A stretch of 64,000 nucleotides of DNA from Meira nashicola (GCA_001600355.1 BCJU01000001.1:4402013-4466012), one strand, 5' to 3'. Counted from the stretch's first letter, positions 21,592 through 33,251 are shown. Program-made: numbers and translations. The notes: a model not told the origin generated them from the letters alone.

Positions 21592-22677
21592 TTTTGGTTA
21601 ATTTTAAGCTTTGATTAAATTATCTCGGAATACATCAAACACTGTTCCGATGCTTTACGTTTCATTTACCCCATGGAATTGCGGAGAAAGTTGACAATAT
21701 GCGGAGTGCATCTTCAGGAACAAAAGGGACTTACTCTATGAAATGATCACAACATATTGTGTGATTTTATTCATTGGGTGTCTTAAGACATCATCTTGCG
21801 CGCAGTATAGTTATATCGGGAATCTATAATCGACATGCCTTATTCACGGCGCTAAGTTTATACGCTAACTATCAACCTTATGTGGTTCTATACCTGTATT
21901 TTTCTAAAATAGGTTCGGTAAACTTGCGTTACTCACTGCAAATGCCCGATTCATACCCCACAAAACAAAGTGTACTCTCTCTTCCGCGGTATATCAAATA
22001 AACAGTCAATTTATCACTTGATGCAATACATACATACATATTTATGAATGTCAATCGGTCATCCTTGCTTTTGACAGGAAAAAATACCCCGTGGAAGCAC
22101 TGATGCTTACCCGCGGAAAGAGAGACAAATTGTATTCTTATCTTTATAACAGACAAGCCAGGTGAATAATATCCTTTGTTGATACAAAGCATACCACTTT
22201 CTTGGAAACATTTCATTCTCCCAGCTATACGGTTAAGCTAAACAAAATTATTGCTTTTCAATTTATATATCGTCATTGTACCTGCTTTGTGTACCTTAAA
22301 AGAAAACTCATACAATTATATTTTTGAACAGCCTTACTGATTAAACTCTAATCTTTCGGATTTGTGTGTAATATAGGTCAACCTCGAATGTCACTTTCCT
22401 TCAATCCTTACTAAGCAAACCCCCTTTCAATAGTGTGCTCTTCGTGTCCAACGCGTGAAATCAAGTAGCCAGCAATAATTTAGCTTCTTCTTCCCAGTGT
22501 TCCCTTAGATTCCCTTTTATTTTCTTGGCGGGTACTTTTTTGCGTGCCCCGGCTTTGGGTGAAACCGCTTGTACCGAGCGAGCATTTAAAGCGTGCGTTT
22601 TAAAAAGGTAAATTCCGGGGGTGTGGAGATTTGACTAAAACAATCATCATCAACAACAACAACACATTCTCTACAAA
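21592..22677. other. Long intergenic, divergent promoter
   Basis: Over one kilobase between the sugar transporter (left) and the alpha/beta hydrolase (right). Short open frames on both strands show no family resemblance. The last 40 bases form a CAA/CATCAT-rich leader ahead of the hydrolase ATG, and a TTTTAAAAAGG sequence about 75 bases upstream may act as its TATA element. Confidence 0.5.
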
Positions 22678-24172
22678 ATGTCATTTGAAGCGGTACGTTC
22701 TTACGGTAGGCATATTTTGCAACCATTAGGATTATTCTCTTCGGATAAGAAACAATCAGAATCTAGAACGCCATTATTACCGCCAACTACATCAAAATTA
22801 TGGCAATCAAGTACGCATACATTCTTCGGAGCAGCAAATAGAGTTTCACCAGCTTCTTGGCCTGTAACAAATTTCGATCAAAATGCAAACAAGATTCCAT
22901 TTGATACAAAATACGATAAAATGTATGATCCTCAAACGGCAAACGTACGTCAAGCAGCTTCTTCGACTAGTCAAAACGCTGGCAGTAATGATGCAGACTT
23001 TTGGTTATACGAAAGAGAAACGGAAAAAGGTGGAAATGAAACAGAAGAAATCGTACCTCAACCTATCCTTGTTGTGAAACGATACATTCCCACTACCAAC
23101 AAAGCAAAAGGTCCCGGCTTGACTTTATTCATGTTGTCAGGCATGGGTGTTCCAAAAGAGGTGAGCATGAGACAGAGAGTTCAAAGTGCATACATCATGC
23201 TCACACTTTCGCATATTACCCCCACCTGCAGATGTTTGAGCCAATGCTCGAAGTGATACTGCACATTTTAGCTTCAGCCAATGTTGTCATCGATGAAATT
23301 TGGTCTTTGGATATGCCAATGTCAGGCGAAACTGCATTAGCAAATCCACCAAGCTACCTATATGGTAAGTATCCGAGAAGGAGCTCCTGAAAGCGGATAC
23401 TCATTCTGTCTTAATTCTTTTTCTAACAGGCAATGAAAAGGATATTACCCGGGATGTTCTTCATTTCGTCACTGCATATTTACCCGTCAAAGCACAAGAG
23501 AAACTACCTGAACGACTGGAATATCGTTCACCTAAATCAAACGGTCGACAAGAAAGCCGAGAGAATTTGCATGTGATTGCGCATAGTATGGGAGCACAAT
23601 CTGCAATTTTGTCTGCCGTTCATGCTCCTCAGTTGTTTAGCAGTTTAACAATCTTTGATCCTGCAATCGTTCCTCCAGGAAAGATTTTAGAAGGATTTGT
23701 GAAATTACCAAATGAGGTTTTTTGTACACTCATACCTGAACACGTTCAATCACGCGATGCTTTACGTGAAATCATTGGAAAGAACAAACGGACAAGCGGA
23801 TGGGATAAAAGGGTGATTGATATATTTGTGGAGAGAGGTGTGATTGAAGACAAAGAAAGAGGAGGATTTAAGCTGGTTTCTCCACCAAGATTGGAATGGG
23901 CATTATACTATGATAAAGAGACGCCCGTTCATACTTTTGATCGTTTACAAGATTTACGAACACCACTCAATGCAATCATGCCTTCTCGTCCCTTTGCAAC
24001 TCCACCGAAATTATTCGAAAAAATCTTTAATGCACTTCCACAAGAAAAAAGATTAGTTTGGATACCGAATACAACACATCAAATCCTTCATGAGCGTGTT
24101 GATGATTGTGCAAAAAATGTATGTGAATGGTTGAAAAGTCGTTCGAACGATTCTGCCAAATCACATTTGTGA
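22678..24172 (+). CDS. Alpha/beta hydrolase with PTS1-like end, copy 1 (three exons)
   Basis: Exons 22678-23160, 23232-23364 and 23430-24172; introns begin GTGAGC and GTAAGT and end CAG. The product has 452 residues. A core alpha/beta hydrolase fold spans the C-terminal two thirds, with LFMLSGMGVPKE leading into the oxyanion region, a DMPMSGE element, the nucleophile elbow AHSMG (Ser at about 211) and a late TTHQ motif with the likely catalytic histidine. The C-terminus SHL fits the [SAC]-[KRH]-[LM] rule for peroxisomal import. Fungal relatives include peroxisomal lipase Lpx1 and hydrolases of the AKT2 type. The substrate is unknown. A closely similar intronless gene lies at 31858. Confidence 0.85.
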
Positions 24173-24836
24173 GAAACATCTCCTTACCTATGATGTAGAT
24201 ACATCTTTTGAATTAATGCACTTTTTATTTTACTGTTTTACCGCCTTTCCGGTGAACAAGGACCGGTATTTAGCGTCTGCGCCAGGCGCACGCTGCACAA
24301 GTATGTCACTTTTTAGCGTCTTATTCTTTACGCCAAATTATTGACGCCCACACTAATCTTGTAAAATCACAATTCTCATGCCATGAATGATGATCTTCAC
24401 CATCAAAAACAAAACTTCCAAAAAGTGATATCCATAGAAGCTTGAATAGAATCGCAAATTATGTCAAAATCTTATTTTGACGTTAAATTGATTTGATTCA
24501 GGGTTACATAGAATGCAATGTGATTCTTTTCGTACGTATCGATTGGGAGAAGTATGCATGCATTGTAGAGCACATGATTTTGATTAGACGCGTGCGCTGC
24601 ACAACTCACGATGTGCCTGCTGTTTAAAGAAAGTGGGTATAGAACACGCTAAATCGGATCATGTTTTCTTTTTTTATGACAACTTGAGAACGCGGGAAAG
24701 ACAGTTCGGTGATTAAACTGGGCAATCAATCAGAGTATGAAAAACGGGCTATAGGACTGCGATGTATTCGAACGTACACTTCATGTTCAAACTTCTTACC
24801 CTTTCCCGTTCACCATCCCCTTATCCCTACCACATA
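24173..24836. other. Intergenic
   Basis: About 660 bases between the hydrolase and the MCT-like transporter. One CACGCTAAA (24645-24653) lies about 190 bases before the transporter start. No gene seen. Confidence 0.5.
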
Positions 24837-26249
24837 ATGACTTCCACCACAAGAAATCAAAGTGAAGTGGATGAACACATGAATACTGGAAATGAAGGAA
24901 GAGTAGAATCAACATTAACGTCATCCAGAGAAGAAAAGGCCATAGAAGAAAAGCCAGCAGGAGAAGAACCTACGCCAAAACCTGCTCCAACACCAAATCC
25001 AGTTCCTGATGGTGGTACGACTGCTTGGTTAACGATTTTAGGTTGCTTTTTAGCATTTTTAGCCTCTTTTGGTTTCGTTACTGGTTATGGTGTCTTTCAA
25101 GCATATTATGAATCAATTTTACCCGGTAGAAGTTCGGATGATATTAGTTGGATTGGATCTTTTCAGTTATGGTGTATTACAGGAATGGCAATACCAAGTG
25201 TAATCTTGAACGCTCATGTTGGACCTCATATCACTTTAGCGATAGGAACATTCTTTACCGTATTCGGAGTAATGATGGCAAGTATTTCCAAAAAGTATTA
25301 TCAATTCTTATTATCCCATGGTGTTTGCACTGGAATAGGTATCGGTTTAACTTTCTTACCTATCGTTGGATTACCAAATCAATGGTTCAGCACAAAGCGT
25401 GGCTTGGCAGTAGGAATTGCTCTAGGAGGTTCATCGATTGGTGGTGTAATTTGGCCTGTTATGGTAAATCAAATGATTAATTATGATCGCGTTGGTTATC
25501 CTTGGACAATGAGAGCGATCGGATTTATTCAATTAGCTACAATGGGTTCAGCAATAGCACTCATTCGATCAAACGTACCAAGAAATAAAGCTGTCAAATT
25601 GAGCTCATTCCATACACCACTCTTGATGGCCGTCAAGAGTGTTGGTGTTGTGATTTTCGCTTTTGCTTTACTCTTGCATTTCTTTGGAATTTATATTCCT
25701 TACTTTTATGCTTCTGTTTACGCACAAGCAATCGGAGCATCTTCTTACACTGCCTTTTATGTTTCAGCTGTTTTGAACGCTGCAACATTCTTTGGTCGTT
25801 TCGTTATGGGAAGTTTATCTGATAAATTCGGACATGGAAACACTTTATTATTTACCGTTTTTATAAGTGCAATCTTAGGTTTCGCTTGGCAAGGAGTAAC
25901 GAATAATGCAGGTATTTTCGTTTGGGTAATCTTTTATGGTTGGTTTAGCGGTGCAAGTGTTTCTCTTCAAAGTCCTGCGGTTATTCCATTAGTTCCTGAA
26001 CCTAAACTTCGATTGATGGGTCCATACATTGCAATCCTTTGTCAATTTGGATCTTTTGGTAGTTTAGGTGGACCACCAATTGCAGGAAGATTACTTCATA
26101 ATCGAGTTGGAACACATGACCTTCCATTTACTACTCCAGAAGATTTTCATCCGATGATGTGGTTCACAGGTGCGATTTTATTAGCTTCAAGCGTTTTATA
26201 TTTCATTGCTAGATTAACATATCAACCTAATCTACTTGCAAAAGCATAA
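24837..26249 (+). CDS. MFS monocarboxylate transporter-like (MCT/MCH family)
   Basis: 470 residues from the ATG at 24837; an in-frame ATG at 24762 would add a leader unlike the family. The N-terminus is acidic and Pro/Thr-rich (PTPKPAPTPNPVP), followed by the family opening PDGGTTAWLTILGCFLAFLASFGFVTGYGVFQAYY. Other landmarks are LPNQWFSTKRGLAVGIALGGSSIGG between spans 4 and 5 and GRFVMGSLSDKFG after span 8. Fungal MCH-type carriers move monocarboxylates, riboflavin or siderophore-like compounds, and many remain without known substrate. No intron. Confidence 0.83.
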   Translation: MTSTTRNQSEVDEHMNTGNEGRVESTLTSSREEKAIEEKPAGEEPTPKPAPTPNPVPDGGTTAWLTILGCFLAFLASFGFVTGYGVFQAYYESILPGRSSDDISWIGSFQLWCITGMAIPSVILNAHVGPHITLAIGTFFTVFGVMMASISKKYYQFLLSHGVCTGIGIGLTFLPIVGLPNQWFSTKRGLAVGIALGGSSIGGVIWPVMVNQMINYDRVGYPWTMRAIGFIQLATMGSAIALIRSNVPRNKAVKLSSFHTPLLMAVKSVGVVIFAFALLLHFFGIYIPYFYASVYAQAIGASSYTAFYVSAVLNAATFFGRFVMGSLSDKFGHGNTLLFTVFISAILGFAWQGVTNNAGIFVWVIFYGWFSGASVSLQSPAVIPLVPEPKLRLMGPYIAILCQFGSFGSLGGPPIAGRLLHNRVGTHDLPFTTPEDFHPMMWFTGAILLASSVLYFIARLTYQPNLLAKA

Positions 26250-26969
26250 TGTCTTGTTTCCTTTTTTTTTCATATACCATGTAAGATTATTTACTCGCTT
26301 TTAATCGGAGCGGAATTGCGTGACATAAATTGAATCTCCTTTCGGCAATTCGGCCCATATATTAGCAAAATGAGGAAGAGAAATATTCGTGTGTGTGTAT
26401 GTTCAACGACAAGCGGGGAAGAGCCAGGGTGGAGGGTTGACTAATGCCCTGCGCAGTGCTCGCATGCAACGCCCTTTTTTTGTAGGACAGGCACACAACA
26501 CAGCAAGATTTTATGTACATTTTCACTGCTTTTATGCCTAAAATTACGAACCGGCGGGAGGATCATTCATTTTCGGCATGTACGGCAAAGAATATAGAAA
26601 ACCTTCTATAGACAGGTACCGAAGCATGAAAAGTCGTACTATCATTTATTTTTGAGTTTAAATTGATGATCACATTGTTGTTGCATGAAACATTTGATCT
26701 TTATTTTGTGTAGAAGCCCGTATTTTAAAATTTAATAAATGCATTTGAGAAATGCTCTAACTGGAGAGTGTCTCCTGACACCGGAATCAAGTAAAAATGG
26801 ATATATCCGCAATCATGGGCTGAAGCTTCCGTCGAAATTTCATTGACCGTATTTAAACTCAATTTCATCAAAACCTTTTTTATTTTCTTGCTCTTTACCA
26901 TATACCAGATCAAATAAAAAAAAACACAGGCACCTATAATTGTAGTTTTGACTAATCTCAATACACACG
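26250..26969. other. Intergenic
   Basis: 720 bases with the chitin deacetylase promoter. Minus-strand open frames here are AT-rich and overlap the deacetylase start; they look spurious. No clear element seen. Confidence 0.5.
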
Positions 26970-28628
26970 ATGAAGCTTTTCACATTACCTCTCGCGGCCA
27001 TTTTATGGATCTTGTTAGTGTCGGACGACGTGAATGCCAACGTTGGTAGAGGTATTCCTAGTGTTCAAGAAATTAAAGCAAGGGTAGGAAAGACAACAGA
27101 CAGGATCAGAGAATATAATATTATTAAAAGATCTTCTCATTCAAACGTCATTAAAAGAACATCAAAGCGTGATCTATCAAATCAAATTTTAGACAATGTG
27201 GCAAAAGCAGCAAAACGAGATCGAATTGAATTACCAAAACAAATGCTTAAAAAGAGACAAGGTTCTGCAGGTTTTGGATCTTCAGTTGCAGGTAATAATC
27301 CTGCTGATGCTGCTCAACATGGAAGTACAGAAGGTCAATCTGCTCAATTAAACGATCAAATTGTTGAATGTACACCTTATAATTTACCAATTATCGGTAC
27401 AATCAAATCACAATTTCCAACCGTTTGGACTGTTGCAGATATTCTTGATGGAGATAATCAAGCAATGCAAATAATGCAAACTATAAATTCATCAAATTTG
27501 ATACCCACTTCAATTGGCGTTCGAGGAACTCAACCGGATTCTTTGTACGGTGCAGGTTTAGATGGAAATTATTCTATACCAGATGATCCTGATTGTTGGT
27601 GGACTGATCATCAATGTACTACGCCAAAACATCAAGGATTATTGCCAGATATTGCGACATGTGATGAACCTTATACTTGGGGATATACCTTTGATGACGG
27701 TCCAAATTGCACGCATAATGCACTTTATGATATGTGGAAAGAAAATAATCAAAAAGCATCTTTGATGTACATCGGTTCAAATGTTTTAGATTGGCCATTA
27801 GAAGCTCAAAGAGGAATCGTTGACGGTCATCATATTTGTGTTCATACTTGGTCACATAGATATATGACTGCACTTACAACCAATCAAGCATTTGCAGAAT
27901 TATGGTATACCATGAAAGCAATCAAATACGTTATGGGAATCACTCCCACTTGCTGGAGACCTCCATATGGCGATGTTGATGACCGAATCAGAGGAATTGC
28001 TCAAGGTTTAGGCTTGCGTACAATTATGTGGAATACGGATACGAATGATTGGAACGTTCAACCTTATGGTCCAATTCCAACTGCATCTCTTCAACAAATC
28101 TATTCAAGCATCATTGCACAAGCAACTCAACCTGCAGCTGCAACAGGTGGAATAATCGTTTTAGAACATGAACTTGAAGATTCAGCAATGAATATGTCAA
28201 TGGAACAATATCCTGCCGTTAAAAAAGCATGGAAAAATGTTGTTCCATTAACAGCTTGTTTGAATATAACCAATCCATATCCAGAAGGAATCACTTATCC
28301 AAACTTTGAAGAATATACAAGTGGAAACGTTCTTGCAAAAGGTTTACCATCTTCTGATATGCAAATTTCTTCAACTGCTTCAGTCGTTCCTCAAGGCACT
28401 TTGAGTGGTCAAGGAAGTACATTCCCAACAGCATCAAATGGAGCAGGTAATAATCAAGGTTCATCATCCAATGCAGGCTCATCAAACGGAGGATCATCCA
28501 ATGGAGGATCTTCGCAAAATCAGAGCAAGAGCAGTGGAGCTGCTGCCTCCTATTCCCTACCTTCCATCGTTGCCATGTTCACTGTGACACTTGGAGGAAT
28601 GTGTGGCGCACTTTTGGTACTCCTTTGA
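26970..28628 (+). CDS. Chitin deacetylase (CE4 polysaccharide deacetylase), secreted and probably GPI-anchored
   Basis: 552 residues, no intron. A signal peptide covers about 1-23 (LPLAAILWILLVSDDVNA). A basic region with KR dipeptides (about 50-110) could be processed by a Kex2-type protease. The NodB domain carries TFDDGP (about 240-245, with the catalytic and metal aspartates), the HTWSH metal-binding pair (about 291-295), RPPYGD (about 329-334) and MWNTDTNDW. The Ser/Gly/Asn repeat tail (about 480-525) ends in a hydrophobic stretch suitable for a GPI signal. Family members convert wall chitin to chitosan, and basidiomycete homologs are often GPI-anchored. Confidence 0.92.
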   Translation: MKLFTLPLAAILWILLVSDDVNANVGRGIPSVQEIKARVGKTTDRIREYNIIKRSSHSNVIKRTSKRDLSNQILDNVAKAAKRDRIELPKQMLKKRQGSAGFGSSVAGNNPADAAQHGSTEGQSAQLNDQIVECTPYNLPIIGTIKSQFPTVWTVADILDGDNQAMQIMQTINSSNLIPTSIGVRGTQPDSLYGAGLDGNYSIPDDPDCWWTDHQCTTPKHQGLLPDIATCDEPYTWGYTFDDGPNCTHNALYDMWKENNQKASLMYIGSNVLDWPLEAQRGIVDGHHICVHTWSHRYMTALTTNQAFAELWYTMKAIKYVMGITPTCWRPPYGDVDDRIRGIAQGLGLRTIMWNTDTNDWNVQPYGPIPTASLQQIYSSIIAQATQPAAATGGIIVLEHELEDSAMNMSMEQYPAVKKAWKNVVPLTACLNITNPYPEGITYPNFEEYTSGNVLAKGLPSSDMQISSTASVVPQGTLSGQGSTFPTASNGAGNNQGSSSNAGSSNGGSSNGGSSQNQSKSSGAAASYSLPSIVAMFTVTLGGMCGALLVLL

Positions 28629-28770
28629 GTAAATTTTTTATACCAACGGATCTTACCTATCCCACTTCTATCATTAACGAGTTCTTCCTTTTCTTACTAA
28701 TTATCAATTCATACTTTTTTATACCTCATTAAATCACATTAATTTTACCCTCTCTAAACTTTTCTTCAAA

Positions 28771-31092
28771 TCAGTCTTGCAACATCAGTGAGCAGAATGC
28801 CAAACGATCCAAAGCCTCCTCGATTCTCTCTTTTGTCGACCTGCTAGTGGCTTCGTGACCAGCACCAATATAAATACGACCTAAGAACGGTTTTGGATTT
28901 TTTGACTTTTTCGTTTGAATTTCCGCCAAATATTTGAGAGAATGACCTGGAATAACTCTAGTGTCATGATCGCCTGTCGTGACCAATAAAGCCGGATAGT
29001 GATGCTCTTCTTTTGGATCAATATTGTGCAATGGTGAAATCCCATATAAAAATTGAGTCATCTTTGGATTTGTTGGAGAACCATACTCTGATTGCCAAAT
29101 TCGTCCGATAGTAAAGAGTGGAAATCGGATCAAATCGGCAATGCTCACATCCGCCATACACGCTTGGAATAATTCCGGGTTGCGATTGACAGTAGCCATG
29201 ACCAAAGTGCCACCATTAGATGTACCGAAAGTTGCTGTTAAAGATGGTTTAGAAAGACCTTCGCGATGCAAGTATTGTGCTGCAGAAGCAAAATCGTTGA
29301 AAGAATTAGTTCTTTGTAGACCTGTTGCTGCTTCATGCCAATTTTTGCCATACTCTCCTCCACCTCGAATACAAGCTACGGCCAAGATACCGTCCAATTG
29401 ATGAACGAAAGCCATGAACCAAGGCTCGTAATGCGGAAGCATTGGAACGGCAAAACCTCCATAAGCGTGCAAGAGCGTTTTGTGAGGCTTTGATAAATCC
29501 AACGATCGGCTATGACACACGAACATAGGTATTTGAATGCCATCGTGACTAGGATAAAATATTTGTTTGCAAATTATATCGTCAGATACTTTGATTCGTT
29601 CTATTTTATTACCGGTTTTTCGAATGTGAACTTTGCGATTTTTCTGATCAAATGAGCCGTGTAAAACAAATGGTGGACCCACCCAAGTTTCCACACTCAT
29701 GAAAAAGTCGTTAGAATCAGAGCGTGCTAATACGGCGCTGATGGAAGAATGCTTTGGAATGATCGAATCTTTCCCATCATCTTCCGAAGAGATGATCTGC
29801 TCACCGGTGCGAGCATCGACAAAGAAGGCCAAAGCACAAACATGACGCAAGTATACAAGTACCAAAATGCTATCTCCGACCAAGCGGGCTTTTTGAAGCA
29901 CATACCCTTCTTGATGAACAGGCACTAACACATCGACTGGGAGCTGCCCATCAACAGAGGTTTTATCAAATGATTCGGAAGAAACAGAAATTACACGACC
30001 GATGCTACATCCATCTGATGTTGACAAGAATAAAAGTCGATCATCGGACAAAGTTCCAATGTACTTTGTTTCACCGCCATAGCCACGAGAGATCCATTTA
30101 CGCTCGGAAAAGCATAACCTTTGTAATTCTTTTGGAATGATAACAGGTATTTCAGAATAAATGATTGGAAGTTCAACCAAGAATGCCTCACATTCTGGAT
30201 TTGTATCTCGATAGACATCAAAGAATAGCCAGCTTCTTTTTTGACTTCCTCCTTTCATATCTGCACTACATAGGTATGGTCGTTCGACAGTGAGTAGTTG
30301 TGCTTCGGTTCCGGTGCCACGCCAAATGTTGACGTCTTCTCTTTGCGGTGTGTTTAGGGTATGGTAGAACAAGCCGAATTGTCCATCTGCACTCTCGTCA
30401 TCCACATGTATCGGCATATTCAAAATGCGTTTATAAATGAAACCAAAATCTTGCACCCAACATGCTCCAAAGACGAATTTGGATTTGTACAGCGTATAAT
30501 CCACGAACTCTTTCGTTTTCGTATCAATCGTTCGAATATTCTGCCAATCGGATCCTAACTCTTGTAGGATTGCACCAAAATAGCGTCCACTTGGACTCCA
30601 TGAATAGTTGTAGAGGGATGTATTGGGTATCTTGCTCGGATCAAAGAATAATTCAGGGCCGTCTTCGTCTGTAGGTGCTTTGCCAAAGCTCGATTCCAAC
30701 GATTTCGATCGCACCATAACATCGCGAGAAGCTTCTCCAGGATTGTACAACCAGTAAAAGAAACCGTCACCTTGCAATTCAGGACAAGATGATCTAGAGT
30801 AATTGATTGTAGCATGAACAACTTCTTCGAATGATTTGCGTAAGGATGAATGCAAGTATGGATGTGAGCATTCATTTTGCTCTTTGATGAATTTTTTTGA
30901 TTCTTCGCTTTCCATCACTTCCAATGAACGCCAAGGATCTTCGATGGTAATTCCATTGATCGTATCTGTGCCACCTCCAAGACTTGGTGGTTTTGGATAA
31001 CATGGTGGATTTTTGAGAAGTGAGGTTTGTACAGATGTTATGTGACTGTGCTCTTTGCTTGTTGCTGATGTCTTTGCAAGGATGTTGCCCAT
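28771..31092 (-). CDS. Prolyl oligopeptidase (S9A family)
   Basis: 773 residues, no intron. The N-terminal portion includes the seven-blade propeller after NGITIEDPWRSLE. The peptidase domain has HAYGGFAVPMLPHYEPW, VACIRGGGEYGKNWHEA, the nucleophile GTSNGG (Ser at about 625), the aspartate in TTGDHDTRV (about 708-710) and the histidine in GAGHEA (about 746). S9A enzymes cut short peptides after proline. The family is usually 700-740 residues; the extra length is an N-terminal extension with Ser/His-rich sequence but no signal peptide, so a cytosolic protein is likely. It is divergent from the second alpha/beta hydrolase. Confidence 0.9.
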   Translation of the reverse strand: MGNILAKTSATSKEHSHITSVQTSLLKNPPCYPKPPSLGGGTDTINGITIEDPWRSLEVMESEESKKFIKEQNECSHPYLHSSLRKSFEEVVHATINYSRSSCPELQGDGFFYWLYNPGEASRDVMVRSKSLESSFGKAPTDEDGPELFFDPSKIPNTSLYNYSWSPSGRYFGAILQELGSDWQNIRTIDTKTKEFVDYTLYKSKFVFGACWVQDFGFIYKRILNMPIHVDDESADGQFGLFYHTLNTPQREDVNIWRGTGTEAQLLTVERPYLCSADMKGGSQKRSWLFFDVYRDTNPECEAFLVELPIIYSEIPVIIPKELQRLCFSERKWISRGYGGETKYIGTLSDDRLLFLSTSDGCSIGRVISVSSESFDKTSVDGQLPVDVLVPVHQEGYVLQKARLVGDSILVLVYLRHVCALAFFVDARTGEQIISSEDDGKDSIIPKHSSISAVLARSDSNDFFMSVETWVGPPFVLHGSFDQKNRKVHIRKTGNKIERIKVSDDIICKQIFYPSHDGIQIPMFVCHSRSLDLSKPHKTLLHAYGGFAVPMLPHYEPWFMAFVHQLDGILAVACIRGGGEYGKNWHEAATGLQRTNSFNDFASAAQYLHREGLSKPSLTATFGTSNGGTLVMATVNRNPELFQACMADVSIADLIRFPLFTIGRIWQSEYGSPTNPKMTQFLYGISPLHNIDPKEEHHYPALLVTTGDHDTRVIPGHSLKYLAEIQTKKSKNPKPFLGRIYIGAGHEATSRSTKERIEEALDRLAFCSLMLQD

Positions 31093-31857
31093 GTTTCTCT
31101 TAAATATGATGATGGTGAGACTTCAAAGGCGATAGAGTCAAGCAGAACTTCAGAAGGAGTCAAAGAAAATTGTTTCAGGAGCCATTTTTTGTGTTATCCA
31201 ATCACAGTGCTCGTGTGACAAATGCCTTCTCACAGCCCAATCGACAGCGCATATATAGACATTTGAAATTATATGCGGTCCTGCTCGGATCCGTTTCGAA
31301 ATCTTCCTGCTCGGATCGCAAATTATTTTTTATTTCACGTACGTAACCGCTCCTGCAATCTTCTCCGTCAATCGATGATTATGACGATACAAGATGAACA
31401 TATTGCTGAAGAGGGATGGATATGTACCTGGTCATGACCTTTGCAGAGATTTCTAAGCGGTCATCCATGATGTCTGCAATAATAACTCGATCTTCTCAAA
31501 GAAAGAGCAAATCGTCAAAAGGCCCGTAAATATGTGCGTAGGATTCTTCTTATTTTCAAAGGAAACTTGGAATCTTGGCAAAACTACTAGTAGCGTTCCG
31601 ACTTTTGACGCCTAGCAGCACCCTTCTATTCAAGGAAGAAAAAAAAGCACCTTAAAATATGCACCTCAACTTTAATCGGCCCGCGTTTGGCATATTGAAA
31701 GCTAGTCAAATTAAGAATATCCCGAGCTAACTTTGAGTTGCTTTGATCCGGTATAATAAGCATCCGAATTAGAGCAAGATTACGCTTTACCTCTTTCTTC
31801 TCAACTTTTTCATGATCACAACGAAGTAGACCATGATTCAAACCTAATTTGTTTGCC
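31093..31857. other. Intergenic, divergent promoter
   Basis: 765 bases between prolyl oligopeptidase (left) and the second hydrolase (right). An open frame at 31626-31859 on the minus strand starts from a TTG-like codon region and has no family resemblance. Nothing else seen. Confidence 0.5.
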
Positions 31858-33207
31858 ATGTCTTTTGAATTTATTCGTCGATATGAGAAACATATTCTTC
31901 GCCCTTTGATGCCAGGAATACCTTATCCGATTAAGCCAGATTGGGAACAGGCACTTCCTTCTACTTCATCAACCAAATGGAAAATATCTACACATTGCTT
32001 TGTCGGCACAGGTAGGCGTATCATACCTGCATCATGGCCACCTGATCGTTTTGAAGAAGATCCAGAATCCATACCTGATGACCGAAAATACACTAGCATA
32101 TACGATCCACAAAGTGCAATTTCTTCTTCTGACAAATCTGATTTTCATCTTTTTGCCTTGAACGAACAACCAAGCACAAGACAAACTTCAAGTGGATTCG
32201 AAAGTGATGAGATACGTGCACCTAGAATTGTAGTAAAGAGATACATTCCCGAACAAGTTTCACTAGCGAACAAAAGACAGCCAGGTTTGACTCTCGTAAT
32301 GTTAGCAGGGATGGGATTACCTAAAGAGGTATTTGAACCTTTGATTGAAATAATTACAGTACGAATGACAAAATCAAATGTCAAAATTGATGAAATATGG
32401 GCAATTGATATGCCAATGAGTGGTGAAAGTGCAACAATCAATCCAAAAGGATATCTTTATGGGATCGAAAAGGATATTGCTCGTGATTTGCTCATCTTTC
32501 TCACTTCATACCTTCCTCTACAAGCCGGTCAAGAATTACCATTTGAACTTCCCATACGTTCATTCGACTACAATGATCCTAAAATTCAACCTGTACGACA
32601 AAATTTACATCTTATCGCTCACAGTATGGGTGGACAAGCAAGCATTTTAGCATGCTCTCATGCTCCACAAATAGCACAAAGTTTAACTTTGATCGATCCT
32701 GCAATCATACCACCAGGAAAAGTGTTGGAAAGATATTCAAAGATTGACAAAAAAGCGTTTGCTCTTGGCTTACGTCAACATTATACAAACATGGAAGATT
32801 TGCAAGCCGAAATAAGAAATCATAAACGAACAAAAGGTTGGGATGAAAAAGTACAAGCCATCTTTTGTCAAAGAGCGGGAAGAAGGAACAATGATGGTAG
32901 CATTTCACTCGTTGCTCATCCTAAATTAGAGTGGGCATTGTATTATGATTTGCAATCTCCTATCAATGCATTCGATCGATTGACAGATATCAAAATTCCA
33001 ATTAATGCAATCATGCCCGAAAGACCATTTGCTGTTCCCGCAAAGCAATTCGAGGAAATTTTTTCTGGATTTCCTCAACGAAAGCAACTAACCTGGATAA
33101 CGAAAGTTACGCATCAATTACCGTTTGAAAAGATCGATCAAACGTCTAACCTTATCGCCGATTGGCTAATTCAACAACAACGCATTCACTCCTCTGCACG
33201 TTTATAA
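31858..33207 (+). CDS. Alpha/beta hydrolase with PTS1-like end, copy 2 (intronless)
   Basis: 449 residues from the ATG at 31858, chosen because MSFEFIRRYEKHILRP aligns with MSFEAVRSYGRHILQP of copy 1. The alignment continues along the whole length, including LVMLAGMGLPKEVFEP, IWAIDMPMSGE, the elbow AHSMGGQ (Ser about 262-263 by position) and TKVTHQLPFEK. The protein ends ARL, another PTS1 variant. It lacks the two introns of copy 1 at VPKE/MFEP and YLYG/NEKD although the flanking residues are conserved, so introns were lost here or gained in copy 1. About 7.7 kb and three unrelated genes separate the copies. Likely peroxisomal hydrolase of unknown substrate. Confidence 0.85.
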   Translation: MSFEFIRRYEKHILRPLMPGIPYPIKPDWEQALPSTSSTKWKISTHCFVGTGRRIIPASWPPDRFEEDPESIPDDRKYTSIYDPQSAISSSDKSDFHLFALNEQPSTRQTSSGFESDEIRAPRIVVKRYIPEQVSLANKRQPGLTLVMLAGMGLPKEVFEPLIEIITVRMTKSNVKIDEIWAIDMPMSGESATINPKGYLYGIEKDIARDLLIFLTSYLPLQAGQELPFELPIRSFDYNDPKIQPVRQNLHLIAHSMGGQASILACSHAPQIAQSLTLIDPAIIPPGKVLERYSKIDKKAFALGLRQHYTNMEDLQAEIRNHKRTKGWDEKVQAIFCQRAGRRNNDGSISLVAHPKLEWALYYDLQSPINAFDRLTDIKIPINAIMPERPFAVPAKQFEEIFSGFPQRKQLTWITKVTHQLPFEKIDQTSNLIADWLIQQQRIHSSARL

Positions 33208-33251
33208 ATAAACTTTTTGATTGTATTCATAGTATATGATAATTGATTGAA

